Source: Acidimicrobiales bacterium
Lineage (GTDB): Bacteria; Actinomycetota; Acidimicrobiia; Acidimicrobiales; Aldehydirespiratoraceae
Assembly (NCBI GenBank): GCA_033344915.1
Contig: JAWPML010000001.1
Span: 3,305,736 to 3,369,735, forward strand
Reading direction: 5' to 3'
Length of the DNA: 64,000 bases
The position numbers and the translations under genes were made by a program. Below, one piece after another: positions 9,108-16,419 of the stretch; within the stretch, counting starts at the first letter, position 1, and each line of letters opens with the position of its first letter. The notes under the pieces are model-generated. The model saw only the letters and a list, made by a program, of their open reading frames with translations. It did not search any database and was not told the origin of the DNA.

Positions 9108-10276
9108 CGGTCGATGTCCCCGAGGATGAAGTAGAGCGACCCGAGGATCGTGATGATGTCGGGCACGTAGACACCCTTGAGCAGCCACGGGGTGATCGAC
9201 ATGTTGTTGAACGACGCCGAGCGGATCTTGACCCGGTACGGGACGAGATCACCCTTCGAAACGACGTAGTAGCCCATCACGCCGAGCGGGTTCTCGGTCT
9301 CGACGAAGGCCTCGCCGGCGGGGACCTTGATGATGCGGGGCACCTTGGCCATGATCGGGCCGGCGGGGATCCCGTCGAGCAGTTGGTCGACGATCTTCGT
9401 GGCTTCGCGGGTTTCCTGGAGACGGACCCAGAAGCGGCTGAACGAGTCACCGTCGGGGTGGGTCCACACCTTCCAGTCGACCTGGTCGTAGGCGAGGCCG
9501 CAGGGGTTGTCGCGGCGGACGTCCCAGTCCACGCCGGATCCACGGATATTCGCGCCGGACAGGCCGTAGCTGAGCCCGACGTCGGCCGGGATCACCCCGA
9601 TGCCGCGGGTGCGGGCCTGGAAGATCTCGTTGCCCATGACGAGGGTCTCGATCTCGTCACAGAAGGCCCGCATCTTCTTCATGACCTGCTTGGTCTCGGC
9701 GACCCAGCCGGCCGGCAGGTCGTCCTTGAGTCCGCCGATGCGGTCGAAGTTCGGGTGGAAGCGGCCGCCGGTCGCTCCCTCGATCTGGTTGAGGATGTGC
9801 TCGCGGTCGCGGAAGGCGAAGAACACCGGGGTGACGGCGCCGACCTGCACGGCCATGTCGCCGAGAAACAGCACCACGTTGGCGATGCGGCTCATCTCGA
9901 ACAGAATCGTGCGGATCCACTGGGCCCGGGGCGGCGCCTCGACCTCCATCAGCCGCTCGGCCGCGAGGATGAACGGCACCTCGTTGGCGAAGCTGCCGAG
10001 CCAGTCGATGCGGTTGATGAGGGTGGTCACCTGCGGGTAGGTGCGTACCTCGGAGAGCTTCTCGTAGCCCCGGTGCATGTAGCCCATCACCGGGTCGGCG
10101 GCGATGACCTGCTCGCCGTCGAGCTTGGCGACGATCCGCAGAGTGCCGTGGGTGGCCGGGTGCTGGGGACCGATGTTGAGGGTCATGCCCTCGGTCTCGA
10201 GCTCCAGGTTCACGCGTGCGTCGGCCGCCTGGGCCGCGATGTAGGACAGCTGCTGGCGATCGGAGATGTCAGTCAC
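9104..10276 (-). CDS. nuoD: NADH-quinone oxidoreductase subunit D, 11-subunit complex I, variant quinone site
   Basis: 390 residues, the 49-kDa-type subunit that shapes the quinone headgroup site. [12 protein letters not shown] supplies the conserved histidine (His43). [10 protein letters not shown] keeps the arginine (Arg69) equivalent to the one methylated in mitochondrial NDUFS2. The usual tyrosine of the R-[IL]-D-Y motif is a tryptophan here (RIDW, residue 92; codon at 10001-10003). The NuoD of the other cluster keeps tyrosine. The start overlaps the nuoC stop by 4 bases. Confidence 0.95.
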   Translation of the reverse strand: MTDISDRQQLSYIAAQAADARVNLELETEGMTLNIGPQHPATHGTLRIVAKLDGEQVIAADPVMGYMHRGYEKLSEVRTYPQVTTLINRIDWLGSFANEVPFILAAERLMEVEAPPRAQWIRTILFEMSRIANVVLFLGDMAVQVGAVTPVFFAFRDREHILNQIEGATGGRFHPNFDRIGGLKDDLPAGWVAETKQVMKKMRAFCDEIETLVMGNEIFQARTRGIGVIPADVGLSYGLSGANIRGSGVDWDVRRDNPCGLAYDQVDWKVWTHPDGDSFSRFWVRLQETREATKIVDQLLDGIPAGPIMAKVPRIIKVPAGEAFVETENPLGVMGYYVVSKGDLVPYRVKIRSASFNNMSITPWLLKGVYVPDIITILGSLYFILGDIDR

Positions 10277-10986
10277 GGTTCACCTCCGGCATCCGCGGAC
10301 GTGGATGCGTCGTCCTCGTCGTCGTCGCCGGGCATGGCCTCGACGTCGACGATGCCGGGCCACGGCTTCACCCGGCGGGCCAGCAGCGGATAGTCCTTGC
10401 GCAGCGGGTTCCCCTCGAACTCGCCGGGCAGGTAGATGTGGCGCAGGCCGGGATGCCCGTCGAACGAGATGCCGAACATCTCCCATGCCTCGCGCTCGTG
10501 CCAGTTCGCCCCGCCGTAGGTGGCGACCCAGCTGGGAACGGTGAGCGAGTCGTCGGGCACATCGGCCTTCACCGTGACGGCGAGATGGTTGACGATGTCG
10601 TTGACGCGGGCGAACACCTGGAACCGGGTGTCGCCCCCGGTGGTGCCGGTCTCAATGGTCGAGTCGATCTCCGACTTCTCGTCGTGCCCGAGCGTGAGGT
10701 CGACCTGGGAGTCCATGTCGCGCCCGAACGGCGACGGCATCCAGTCGATGGCGCTGAGGAAGTTGAAGTAGGCGAAGCCCATGCCGGTTCGCAGGAACGC
10801 GCCGGTGTCACCCCAGGCCTCGGGCGTCACCCGGACGGTGAGATCGATCCCGGGCTCGAGGTGGCTGGCGACGAACGCGTCGCCGAGTTCGGCCGTGAGC
10901 TGCTCGACGACCGCTTCACGAGCGGTGTCGGGCTCCGCTGCCTCTTCCACGACCTCGACGTCGGTCGAGGCATCATTCGACGACAA
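10273..10986 (-). CDS. nuoC: NADH-quinone oxidoreductase subunit C, 11-subunit complex I
   Basis: About 237 residues of the 30-kDa family. The signature [20 protein letters not shown] followed by [10 protein letters not shown] is clear. The ends are unusual: an acidic N-terminus and a C-terminal tail [14 protein letters not shown]. The start is uncertain. A GGAAGG ribosome-binding site lies 9 bases before TTG at 10986, whereas the GTG at 10995 has no spacing from it. Both starts lie inside the nuoB end. No ATG is available in this frame in the right place. Confidence 0.88.
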   Translation of the reverse strand: MSSNDASTDVEVVEEAAEPDTAREAVVEQLTAELGDAFVASHLEPGIDLTVRVTPEAWGDTGAFLRTGMGFAYFNFLSAIDWMPSPFGRDMDSQVDLTLGHDEKSEIDSTIETGTTGGDTRFQVFARVNDIVNHLAVTVKADVPDDSLTVPSWVATYGGANWHEREAWEMFGISFDGHPGLRHIYLPGEFEGNPLRKDYPLLARRVKPWPGIVDVEAMPGDDDEDDASTSADAGGEP

Positions 10987-11473
10987 TTGCCTCACCCTTC
11001 CAACGCTCGGCCATGTCCTCGTTCTGGATGCGTTCCTGGAGCAGCACGATGCCCTCGAGCAGTGCTTCGGGGCGGGGCGGGCAGCCCGGCACGTAGACGT
11101 CGACGGGGATGATCTGGTCGACACCCTTGGTGACGGAGTAGCTGTCCCAGTACGGCCCGCCGCAGTTGGCGCAGGACCCCATCGAGATCACGTACTTCGG
11201 CTCCGGCATCTGCTCGTAGAGACGACGCACGGCCGGGGCCATCTTGTCGGTGACGGTGCCGGACACGACCACGAGGTCGGTCTGGCGGGGGCTCGCCGGC
11301 AGCGGGATCACGCCGAGGCGCATCACGTCGTAGCGAGCGGAGCCGAACGCGGCGCCCATCTCGATCGCGCAACACGCGAGACCCCACTGATACACCCAGA
11401 GGCTGTACTTGCGGCTCATGTTGAGCAGCGAGGTGAGCGGTTGCGGGATCTTCCCGGATTCGACGAGACCCAT
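10973..11473 (-). CDS. nuoB: NADH-quinone oxidoreductase subunit B, cluster N2, 11-subunit complex I
   Basis: 166 residues. The N2 [4Fe-4S] ligands are visible: the tandem cysteines in GLACCAIEM, the cysteine in [10 protein letters not shown] and the one in VPGCPPRPE. The second cysteine in CANC is extra compared with the usual CANS or CASS. The ATG at 11473 shares one base with the nuoA stop. The longer open frame upstream is a shadow of nuoA. The protein passes electrons to the quinone at the NuoD interface. Confidence 0.94.
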   Translation of the reverse strand: MGLVESGKIPQPLTSLLNMSRKYSLWVYQWGLACCAIEMGAAFGSARYDVMRLGVIPLPASPRQTDLVVVSGTVTDKMAPAVRRLYEQMPEPKYVISMGSCANCGGPYWDSYSVTKGVDQIIPVDVYVPGCPPRPEALLEGIVLLQERIQNEDMAERWKGEAIVVE

Positions 11474-11904
11474 CAGACCCACCTGAGCATTCCCTTGCGC
11501 CAGGCGTAGAGCAGCCCGAGCAGCAAGATGTAGATGAAGATCGCCATTTCGATCAGACCGAAGAGCTCGTAGGCCTCGAGCCGGGTGGCCCAGGGGAAGA
11601 TGAACACGGCCTCGACGTCGAACATGACGAAGAGCAGGGCGAAGATGTAGTAGCGGATGTTCGACTGCGACCACATGTCACCGGTCGGGTCCACGCCGGA
11701 TTCGTAGGTCTCCAGCTTCTGCACGGTCGGATTCGAGGGTCGCAGAATGCGCCCGATGCCGAGCAGGACGGCAACGAGAACGACGGCGACGAGACCGAAG
11801 ATCCCGACGGTGAGGTAACTACGGAGAAAATCCGACACGAAGGGAGAGCCTAGCGATCGTGTTTCGGGCAGAACAAAGCCGGGGAACATTGTCTGAACGA
11901 CCAT
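11473..11904 (-). CDS. nuoA: NADH-quinone oxidoreductase subunit A, 11-subunit complex I
   Basis: Three-helix membrane subunit, first gene of the operon. The conserved acidic pair is in [13 protein letters not shown]. From ATG at 11904 it has 143 residues. A GTG at 11838 would give 121 residues ([15 protein letters not shown]), closer to the family length, so the first 22 residues may be untranslated. Upstream is an 89-base divergent gap shared with the acetyltransferase gene. Confidence 0.92.
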   Translation of the reverse strand: MVVQTMFPGFVLPETRSLGSPFVSDFLRSYLTVGIFGLVAVVLVAVLLGIGRILRPSNPTVQKLETYESGVDPTGDMWSQSNIRYYIFALLFVMFDVEAVFIFPWATRLEAYELFGLIEMAIFIYILLLGLLYAWRKGMLRWV

Positions 11905-11993
11905 GTTCCCGGCCGCCAGAACCTACCGCCCGGCGGCAATTCTCATCGGGATTCGGGCGAATTTCCGACGCCGGCGATCTAGGGTCGCGGCTG
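11905..11993. promoter_or_regulatory. Divergent intergenic region between nuoA and a GNAT gene
   Basis: This 89-base gap must hold the promoter of the 11-subunit nuo operon (minus) and probably that of the acetyltransferase (plus). I see no convincing -35/-10 pair, no Rex-type TTGTGA half site and no strong inverted repeat. Confidence 0.4.
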
Positions 11994-12488
11994 ATGAGCG
12001 ACGGGGCGGAGCCGATCACGATCCGGCGAGCGGGGACGGACGATCTCGAACTCGTCGTCGCCCGTCGCATCGCCTTCTTCGGCGACACGCGGGGTTGGAC
12101 GATCGACGAGATGCCGGCTGACTTCGTCGTCGCCAACCGGGCGTTCATCGAACGAACCCACGGCCACACGTTCCTTTCGTGGCTGGCCGAGGCCGACGGC
12201 GGCTGTGTCGGCATCGTCTCCGCCGTGGTCTCCGATGCACCACCGCGGCCCGAGGACCTGCGCCATCTCGATGCCTACATCGTGAACATGCACGTCGACC
12301 GGGATCACCGCACCCGAGGCGTGGGGCGGCTCCTGGTCGACGCCTGCATGGCCGAGTGCGAGGCGATGGGCGTGCGCCGGTTCAGTCTCTTCACGACCGA
12401 GGACGGACGCCCCCTCTACGAGTCGGTCGGCTTCTCCGACCACTACGGGTGGATGAACCACTACGTCAGCGCCGACAGCGCCCAGTAG
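11994..12488 (+). CDS. GNAT-family N-acetyltransferase
   Basis: 164 residues. It starts MSDGAEPITIRRAGTDDLEL, a standard GNAT opening. The acetyl-CoA motif A is VDRDHRTRGVGRLLVDACMAE (RTRGVG loop), followed by RRFSLFTTEDGRPLYESVGF, the typical last motif. An upstream in-frame extension has no family similarity, so the ATG at 11994 was chosen. It is divergent from nuoA and overlaps the end of azlD by 28 bases tail to tail. The substrate is unknown. Confidence 0.85.
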   Translation: MSDGAEPITIRRAGTDDLELVVARRIAFFGDTRGWTIDEMPADFVVANRAFIERTHGHTFLSWLAEADGGCVGIVSAVVSDAPPRPEDLRHLDAYIVNMHVDRDHRTRGVGRLLVDACMAECEAMGVRRFSLFTTEDGRPLYESVGFSDHYGWMNHYVSADSAQ

Positions 12489-12772
12489 GTCGGAAAGCCG
12501 ACGGCGAACGAGGCGGCCAGCGTGCCGGTGCGCCGAACCGCCCACGCGGCCGCGAGCACGGCCACCACCTCGGCGCCGACCGGCCCGCAGCGTGCGCCGC
12601 CGTCCAGGAACAGCGATGAGGCGACCAACGAGGTCACCATGACCGGCGACACCAGCCCCAGCCGAGCGGTCCACACGGCGTCGAGCCGCTCGCCGATACC
12701 GCTCACGATCATCGAGGTCCGCAGCGCGTAGACACCGAGCGCCGCGACGAGAAAGACGAGGAGTGCGCTCAT
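12461..12772 (-). CDS. azlD: AzlD-family branched-chain amino-acid exporter small subunit
   Basis: 103 residues with about four hydrophobic helices. ALGVYALRTS near the N-terminus and GLVSPVMVTSLVAS are typical of AzlD (the YgaH partner of YgaZ). The start overlaps the azlC stop by 4 bases, so the two are translationally coupled. Together they should form an inner-membrane exporter of branched-chain amino acids or analogues; the actual substrate is not shown by the sequence. Confidence 0.85.
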   Translation of the reverse strand: MSALLVFLVAALGVYALRTSMIVSGIGERLDAVWTARLGLVSPVMVTSLVASSLFLDGGARCGPVGAEVVAVLAAAWAVRRTGTLAASFAVGFPTYWALSALT

Positions 12773-13476
12773 GCGTCGACCTCCAGGAACCGGCTACCGA
12801 CCGCGAGTCCGGCGACCGCCGCGGTCGGGAGGGCCAGCGCTCCGAGCAGCGGGCCCAGGGAGACGACCGCGACGGCGGCCACCAGAGCGGCGACCACGTC
12901 GGCGCGCGCCCGAATCGCCGGACCGAGGAGCCCGGCGAACGCCAGCGGCGCGGCGAGGTGTAGACCAGCGCCGTCGGGAAGACGATCGCCGAGCACGTAG
13001 CCGATGGGCAGCGACGCCAGATAGGCGGCGATGAGGACGCCGGTCACCGCGAGGTAGTAGCGGACCCGCCAGGCGTCGTCGTCTTCCTCGGCGAACCGCG
13101 GTTGGCAGAGCAGGAACTGCTGATCGACGAGCGGGAAGGCGAGCAGGAGACTCCGGCGCCGTGACCCGGCCGCGAACCACTGCGCCAGCCCCGCGGAGTA
13201 CAGGGCGAACCGAGCGCTGACGAGGACGGCGGCGCCGGCCGCCGCGAGCAGTGTGCCGCCATCACCGAGGGTCTCGGTCAGCACGAGGTGGGCGCTTCCC
13301 GCCATGAGGATCGCCCCGCCGAGGTACCCGGCGGCGAAGGAGATGCCGGCGTCCGCGGTTGCGGCACCGACCGCCATCGCGAACGGCACGATCGGCAGGG
13401 CGAGCGGCACGGTGTCACGCGCGCCCTGACCGATCGGGCCGCTCCGCAGGGCGCGAACCGTCGTCGACGTGGTCAT
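12769..13476 (-). CDS. azlC: AzlC-family branched-chain amino-acid exporter large subunit
   Basis: 235 residues with a family-typical course: TVPLALPIVPFAMAVGAAT, GAILMAGSAHLV, then SARFALYSAGLAQWF and FPLVDQQFLL, with several helices. The ATG at 13476 overlaps the PIG-L gene stop by 4 bases. An earlier start at 13527 would lie within that gene. It forms an operon with the deacetylase upstream and azlD downstream. Confidence 0.88.
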   Translation of the reverse strand: MTTSTTVRALRSGPIGQGARDTVPLALPIVPFAMAVGAATADAGISFAAGYLGGAILMAGSAHLVLTETLGDGGTLLAAAGAAVLVSARFALYSAGLAQWFAAGSRRRSLLLAFPLVDQQFLLCQPRFAEEDDDAWRVRYYLAVTGVLIAAYLASLPIGYVLGDRLPDGAGLHLAAPLAFAGLLGPAIRARADVVAALVAAVAVVSLGPLLGALALPTAAVAGLAVGSRFLEVDA

Positions 13477-14294
13477 GCCGCGACCGCTCCCCGACGGCAG
13501 GTCCGGGGCGTCCACGGCGACCCCCACTCGGCCGACACGACCGCCTGCAACAACTCCTGCGAAGTCGGCGACCGGAAGGCCTCCTGGTCGATCCAGCGGA
13601 GATAGTCGGACTCACCCATGAGGCCCGCCAGCGGCTCCGTCTGGCTGGCGTGGCAGCGCAGCACCGCGCGCTTGGTGGCGAGGGCCGCCCCTCGGACGTC
13701 GAGGACCAGATCGAGATCCGCCGGCGACGCGCCCGTGGGCTCGTCGGTCATCCACGCGCCCACGGCGTCGTGGAACGGACGCCACTCGTCCAGCCACTCG
13801 GTCGTCTTCGCGGCGAAGCGGAGTTCACCGATGCCGGTGTCGAGCCAGGCTGATGTGGTGGCCAGCCCACAGGCGACGTGGTCGCCGTGGCCGGTCACCC
13901 CGTCCGGCCCGAAGGTCACCGTGAGCTCCGGACGGACCTCGGCCATCACCGCGACGATCTCGTCGGCGACGATGCCGGTGTCGAGCCGCTCGAGCGACCC
14001 GTCGGGCGCGCCCATGAAGCGGACGTCGGTGACACCGATCGTGGCCATCGCCTCGCGCAGCTCGGCGCGGCGCAACCGCGATCGGCCCGCGTGCGGGCGT
14101 TCGTCGTCGGCCGCGAAACCGAGCTCACCGTCGGTCAGGGCGAGCACCGTCACGGCGCCGCCCCGGGCGACGACCTCGGCCATGAGCCCGGCGCTCAGGT
14201 ACGCCTCGTCGTCGGGGTGGGCCCAGACGCCGAGCAGCCGCTGAGGGATGTGGCACTCGAGGTCGGGGGTGGGAAGGGCATGTGGGTTCTGCAT
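13473..14294 (-). CDS. PIG-L/LmbE-family N-acetyl deacetylase
   Basis: 273 residues. The zinc and catalytic motif AHPDDE is at 25-30. DGELGF follows and the second metal motif appears as GHGDHVA. The family removes acetyl from N-acetylglucosaminyl compounds (MshB and Mca in mycothiol metabolism are members), but the C-terminal half differs enough that the substrate is open. It is the first gene of a three-gene unit with azlCD. A periodic TCT repeat array lies just upstream. Confidence 0.85.
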   Translation of the reverse strand: MQNPHALPTPDLECHIPQRLLGVWAHPDDEAYLSAGLMAEVVARGGAVTVLALTDGELGFAADDERPHAGRSRLRRAELREAMATIGVTDVRFMGAPDGSLERLDTGIVADEIVAVMAEVRPELTVTFGPDGVTGHGDHVACGLATTSAWLDTGIGELRFAAKTTEWLDEWRPFHDAVGAWMTDEPTGASPADLDLVLDVRGAALATKRAVLRCHASQTEPLAGLMGESDYLRWIDQEAFRSPTSQELLQAVVSAEWGSPWTPRTCRRGAVAA

Positions 14295-14326
14295 GCCTCC
14301 ATTCGTACGAAATCGCAGGTCAGAGG

Positions 14327-14398
14327 TCTTGGAGACGGTCTGGAGATCTGATCTTCAGGATCTCCAGATGTTCTCCAGACGGTCTTCAAGATCTGCGG
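14327..14398. repeat. Array of about seven TCT-led repeats with helical spacing, divergent promoter region
   Basis: Units begin at 14327, 14339, 14352, 14361, 14372, 14383 and 14392, so the mean spacing is near 11 bases. The clearest are TCTCCAGATGT (14361) and TCTCCAGACGG (14372). Overlaid on this are inverted repeats: TCTGGAGATC (14339-14348) with GATCTCCAGA (14359-14368), and AGACGGTCTGGAGA (14333-14346) with TCTCCAGACGGTCT (14372-14385, one mismatch). The array sits between the divergent PIG-L/azlCD and osmC-type genes and looks like an operator for a regulator that binds one face of the helix. The function is inferred. Confidence 0.55.
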
Positions 14399-14472
14399 TC
14401 GCCGGTCCTTCAGGGTGGGGCCATCAACCACCGGGGCCGACCGGCTCCGACCAACCGAAAGCAGAGAATCCA

Positions 14473-15039
14473 ATGAGCATCACCGAAACCCCCACGGCGG
14501 ACAACGGCGTGAACGTCGAGGCCCTCCTCGGCGCCAAGGAGCACGTTGCGGCCGAGCCCGCGCTCGCCGCCTTCGTCTGGAAGGCCTCCAGCGAGTGGGT
14601 CAACGGAGCCCACACCCGCTCCACGATCGAGAAGTTCCACGGCCTCCAGGGCGAGCAGTCGCACCGTGAGGCGTACGAGCTCGAGACCGATCACCCGGAG
14701 CTGTTCGCGGCCACCGACAACGGCGTGACCCCCGTCGAGATGGTGCTGGCCGGCCTGGCCGGCTGCCTCACCGCGGGCGTCGCCAGCGTCGCCCAGAACC
14801 GCGGCATCCAGCTGCGCTCGGTCACCGCCGAGCTCGGCGGCTCCATGGACATCCGCGGCATCCTCGGTGCCGACCGCGACGTCCGCAACGGCTTCGACGG
14901 CATCACGGTCACGTTCACGGTCGATGCGGATGCGTCGGCGGAGGACATCGCGAAGCTCGTCGCCCAGTCGCAGAAGCGCAGCGCCGTCTTCGACGTCATC
15001 GCCAACGAAACGCCGATCGCGATCGAGGTCGCGTCCTGA
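14473..15039 (+). CDS. OsmC/Ohr-superfamily protein
   Basis: 188 residues. The OsmC fold signature NGVTPVEMVLAGLAGCLTAGVASVA is at about 83-107, with Cys98 in the place of the first redox cysteine. The region that in peroxidases carries the second cysteine reads SQKRSAVFDVI, so it has Ser/Ala there. This protein therefore probably does not work as a two-cysteine peroxidase. The ATG at 14473 follows a weak AG-rich site. It is the first gene of a plus-strand group that includes two flavoproteins. Confidence 0.82.
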   Translation: MSITETPTADNGVNVEALLGAKEHVAAEPALAAFVWKASSEWVNGAHTRSTIEKFHGLQGEQSHREAYELETDHPELFAATDNGVTPVEMVLAGLAGCLTAGVASVAQNRGIQLRSVTAELGGSMDIRGILGADRDVRNGFDGITVTFTVDADASAEDIAKLVAQSQKRSAVFDVIANETPIAIEVAS

Positions 15040-15052
15040 ACCCCGCCCGATG

Positions 15053-15099
15053 CGATCGGGTCAGGCCGCACGTCCCCTCCGGACTCCCTGACCCGATCG
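15053..15099 (+). repeat. 13-base perfect inverted repeat downstream of the OsmC gene
   Basis: CGATCGGGTCAGG at 15053-15065 is matched exactly by CCTGACCCGATCG at 15087-15099, with a 21-base loop. It lies 14 bases after the osmC-type stop and 33 bases before the next gene. No T-run follows, so it is not a classical intrinsic terminator. It may end transcription, protect the 3' end of the mRNA, or be an operator. Confidence 0.55.
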
Positions 15100-15131
15100 T
15101 CGTCGGCGGCCCGAAACGACGGAGTCGAGCC

Positions 15132-16388
15132 ATGCCCTACACCCCCGCACTCATCATCGGCGCCGGCCAGTGCGGCCTCGCCATGAGCCGGTCGCTCACC
15201 GAGCGCAGGATCGACCACGTGATCCTCGAGCGAGGCAACGTGGCGAACTCGTGGCACACCGAGCGATGGGACTCGCTCCGCCTCCTCACCCCCAACTGGC
15301 AGACCCGGCTCCCCGACTGGCACTACACCGGCACCGACCCCGACGGCTACATGACCGCCGGCGACGTCGCCGGCTACCTCGGCGAGTACGCCGACAAGAT
15401 CGACGCCCCCATCCACACCAACACGTCCGTCCGCAGCGTGCGGCGCATGGGCGGCGGCTTCCCCGGCTGGGAGGTCCGCACGGACGACGATCTCTGGTTC
15501 GCCCGCACGGTCGTGATCGCGACGGGCGCCTGCAGCACGCCGAACATCCCGGACGTCGCCGCCGGCCTGCCCGACCACATCGACCAGCTGTCACCCATCC
15601 ACTACCGCAACCCGGCCCAGCTGGCTCCCGGGGGCGTGCTGGTCGTCGGTGCGTCCGCATCGGGCACCCAGCTCGCCGACGAACTCTGCCGCGCCGGCCG
15701 CGACGTGACGCTCGCCGTGTCCCGCCACGTCCGCCTGCCCCGGACCTACCGGGGGATGGACATCCAGTGGTGGCTCGACACGGCCGGCATCCTCGACACC
15801 CGCTTCGACGAGGTGCCCGACATCGAACGGGCCCGCCGGGCACCGTCGCTGCAGATCGTCGGCACGCCCGACCGGCGCAGCGTGGACCTCGACCTGCTCC
15901 GCCGCCGGGGCGTGCGGTTGGCCGGCCGGGTCATCGACATCGACGGCGCCGACGTCCGCTTCGACGACCTCGTCGCCGACCGCTGCGGACACGCCGACGA
16001 CAAGCTCTTCCGGCTGCTCGACCGCTTCGACGCCACGGCGCGCGAGCGCGGCATCGAGGACGAGCTCGAACCGTCGGATCGCCCCGCCCGCATCACGGTG
16101 CCGCCCACCCCGGCATCGATCGATCTCGATGCCGACGGGATCTCGACGGTGATCTGGGCGACCGGCTTCCGTCCGAACTACCCGTGGCTGCAGGAACGCG
16201 TCTTCGACGAGCGGGGCGAGATCCGCCACGACGGGGGCGTCGTCGATGCCGAGCACGGGCTCTACGCGCTCGGGCTGCCGTTCCTGCGCCGCCGCAAGTC
16301 CACCTTCATCGACGGGGCCGGCGCCGATGCCGCCGACGTCGCCGACCACCTGTCCACCCATCTCGACCGTGTGCCGCTCGTCGTCTGA
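15132..16388 (+). CDS. FAD-dependent, NAD(P)H-binding monooxygenase-like protein (FMO/CzcO type)
   Basis: 418 residues. The FAD Rossmann motif is at the N-terminus (IIGAGQCGLAMS). The RWDSLRLLTP segment is typical of the YUCCA/CzcO-type class. A second Rossmann motif, VVGASASGTQLADEL, near residue 175 binds the nicotinamide cofactor. The ATGF-type motif is IWATGFRPNYPW near 340. The C-terminus resembles putative flavoproteins of actinobacteria. The substrate is not evident. It precedes another flavoprotein by 31 bases, probably in the same transcript. Confidence 0.82.
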   Translation: MPYTPALIIGAGQCGLAMSRSLTERRIDHVILERGNVANSWHTERWDSLRLLTPNWQTRLPDWHYTGTDPDGYMTAGDVAGYLGEYADKIDAPIHTNTSVRSVRRMGGGFPGWEVRTDDDLWFARTVVIATGACSTPNIPDVAAGLPDHIDQLSPIHYRNPAQLAPGGVLVVGASASGTQLADELCRAGRDVTLAVSRHVRLPRTYRGMDIQWWLDTAGILDTRFDEVPDIERARRAPSLQIVGTPDRRSVDLDLLRRRGVRLAGRVIDIDGADVRFDDLVADRCGHADDKLFRLLDRFDATARERGIEDELEPSDRPARITVPPTPASIDLDADGISTVIWATGFRPNYPWLQERVFDERGEIRHDGGVVDAEHGLYALGLPFLRRRKSTFIDGAGADAADVADHLSTHLDRVPLVV

Positions 16389-16419
16389 CGAGCGGCCGCC
16401 CAGCCCACGGAGCACAACC

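Noticed and set aside
7552-9252. Long minus-strand frame across nuoI and nuoH
   Set aside because: Out-of-frame shadow covering two clearly coding genes.
13476-13527. Upstream start for azlC at 13527
   Set aside because: It would add 17 residues inside the PIG-L gene; the ATG at 13476 with a 4-base overlap fits the coupling used elsewhere.
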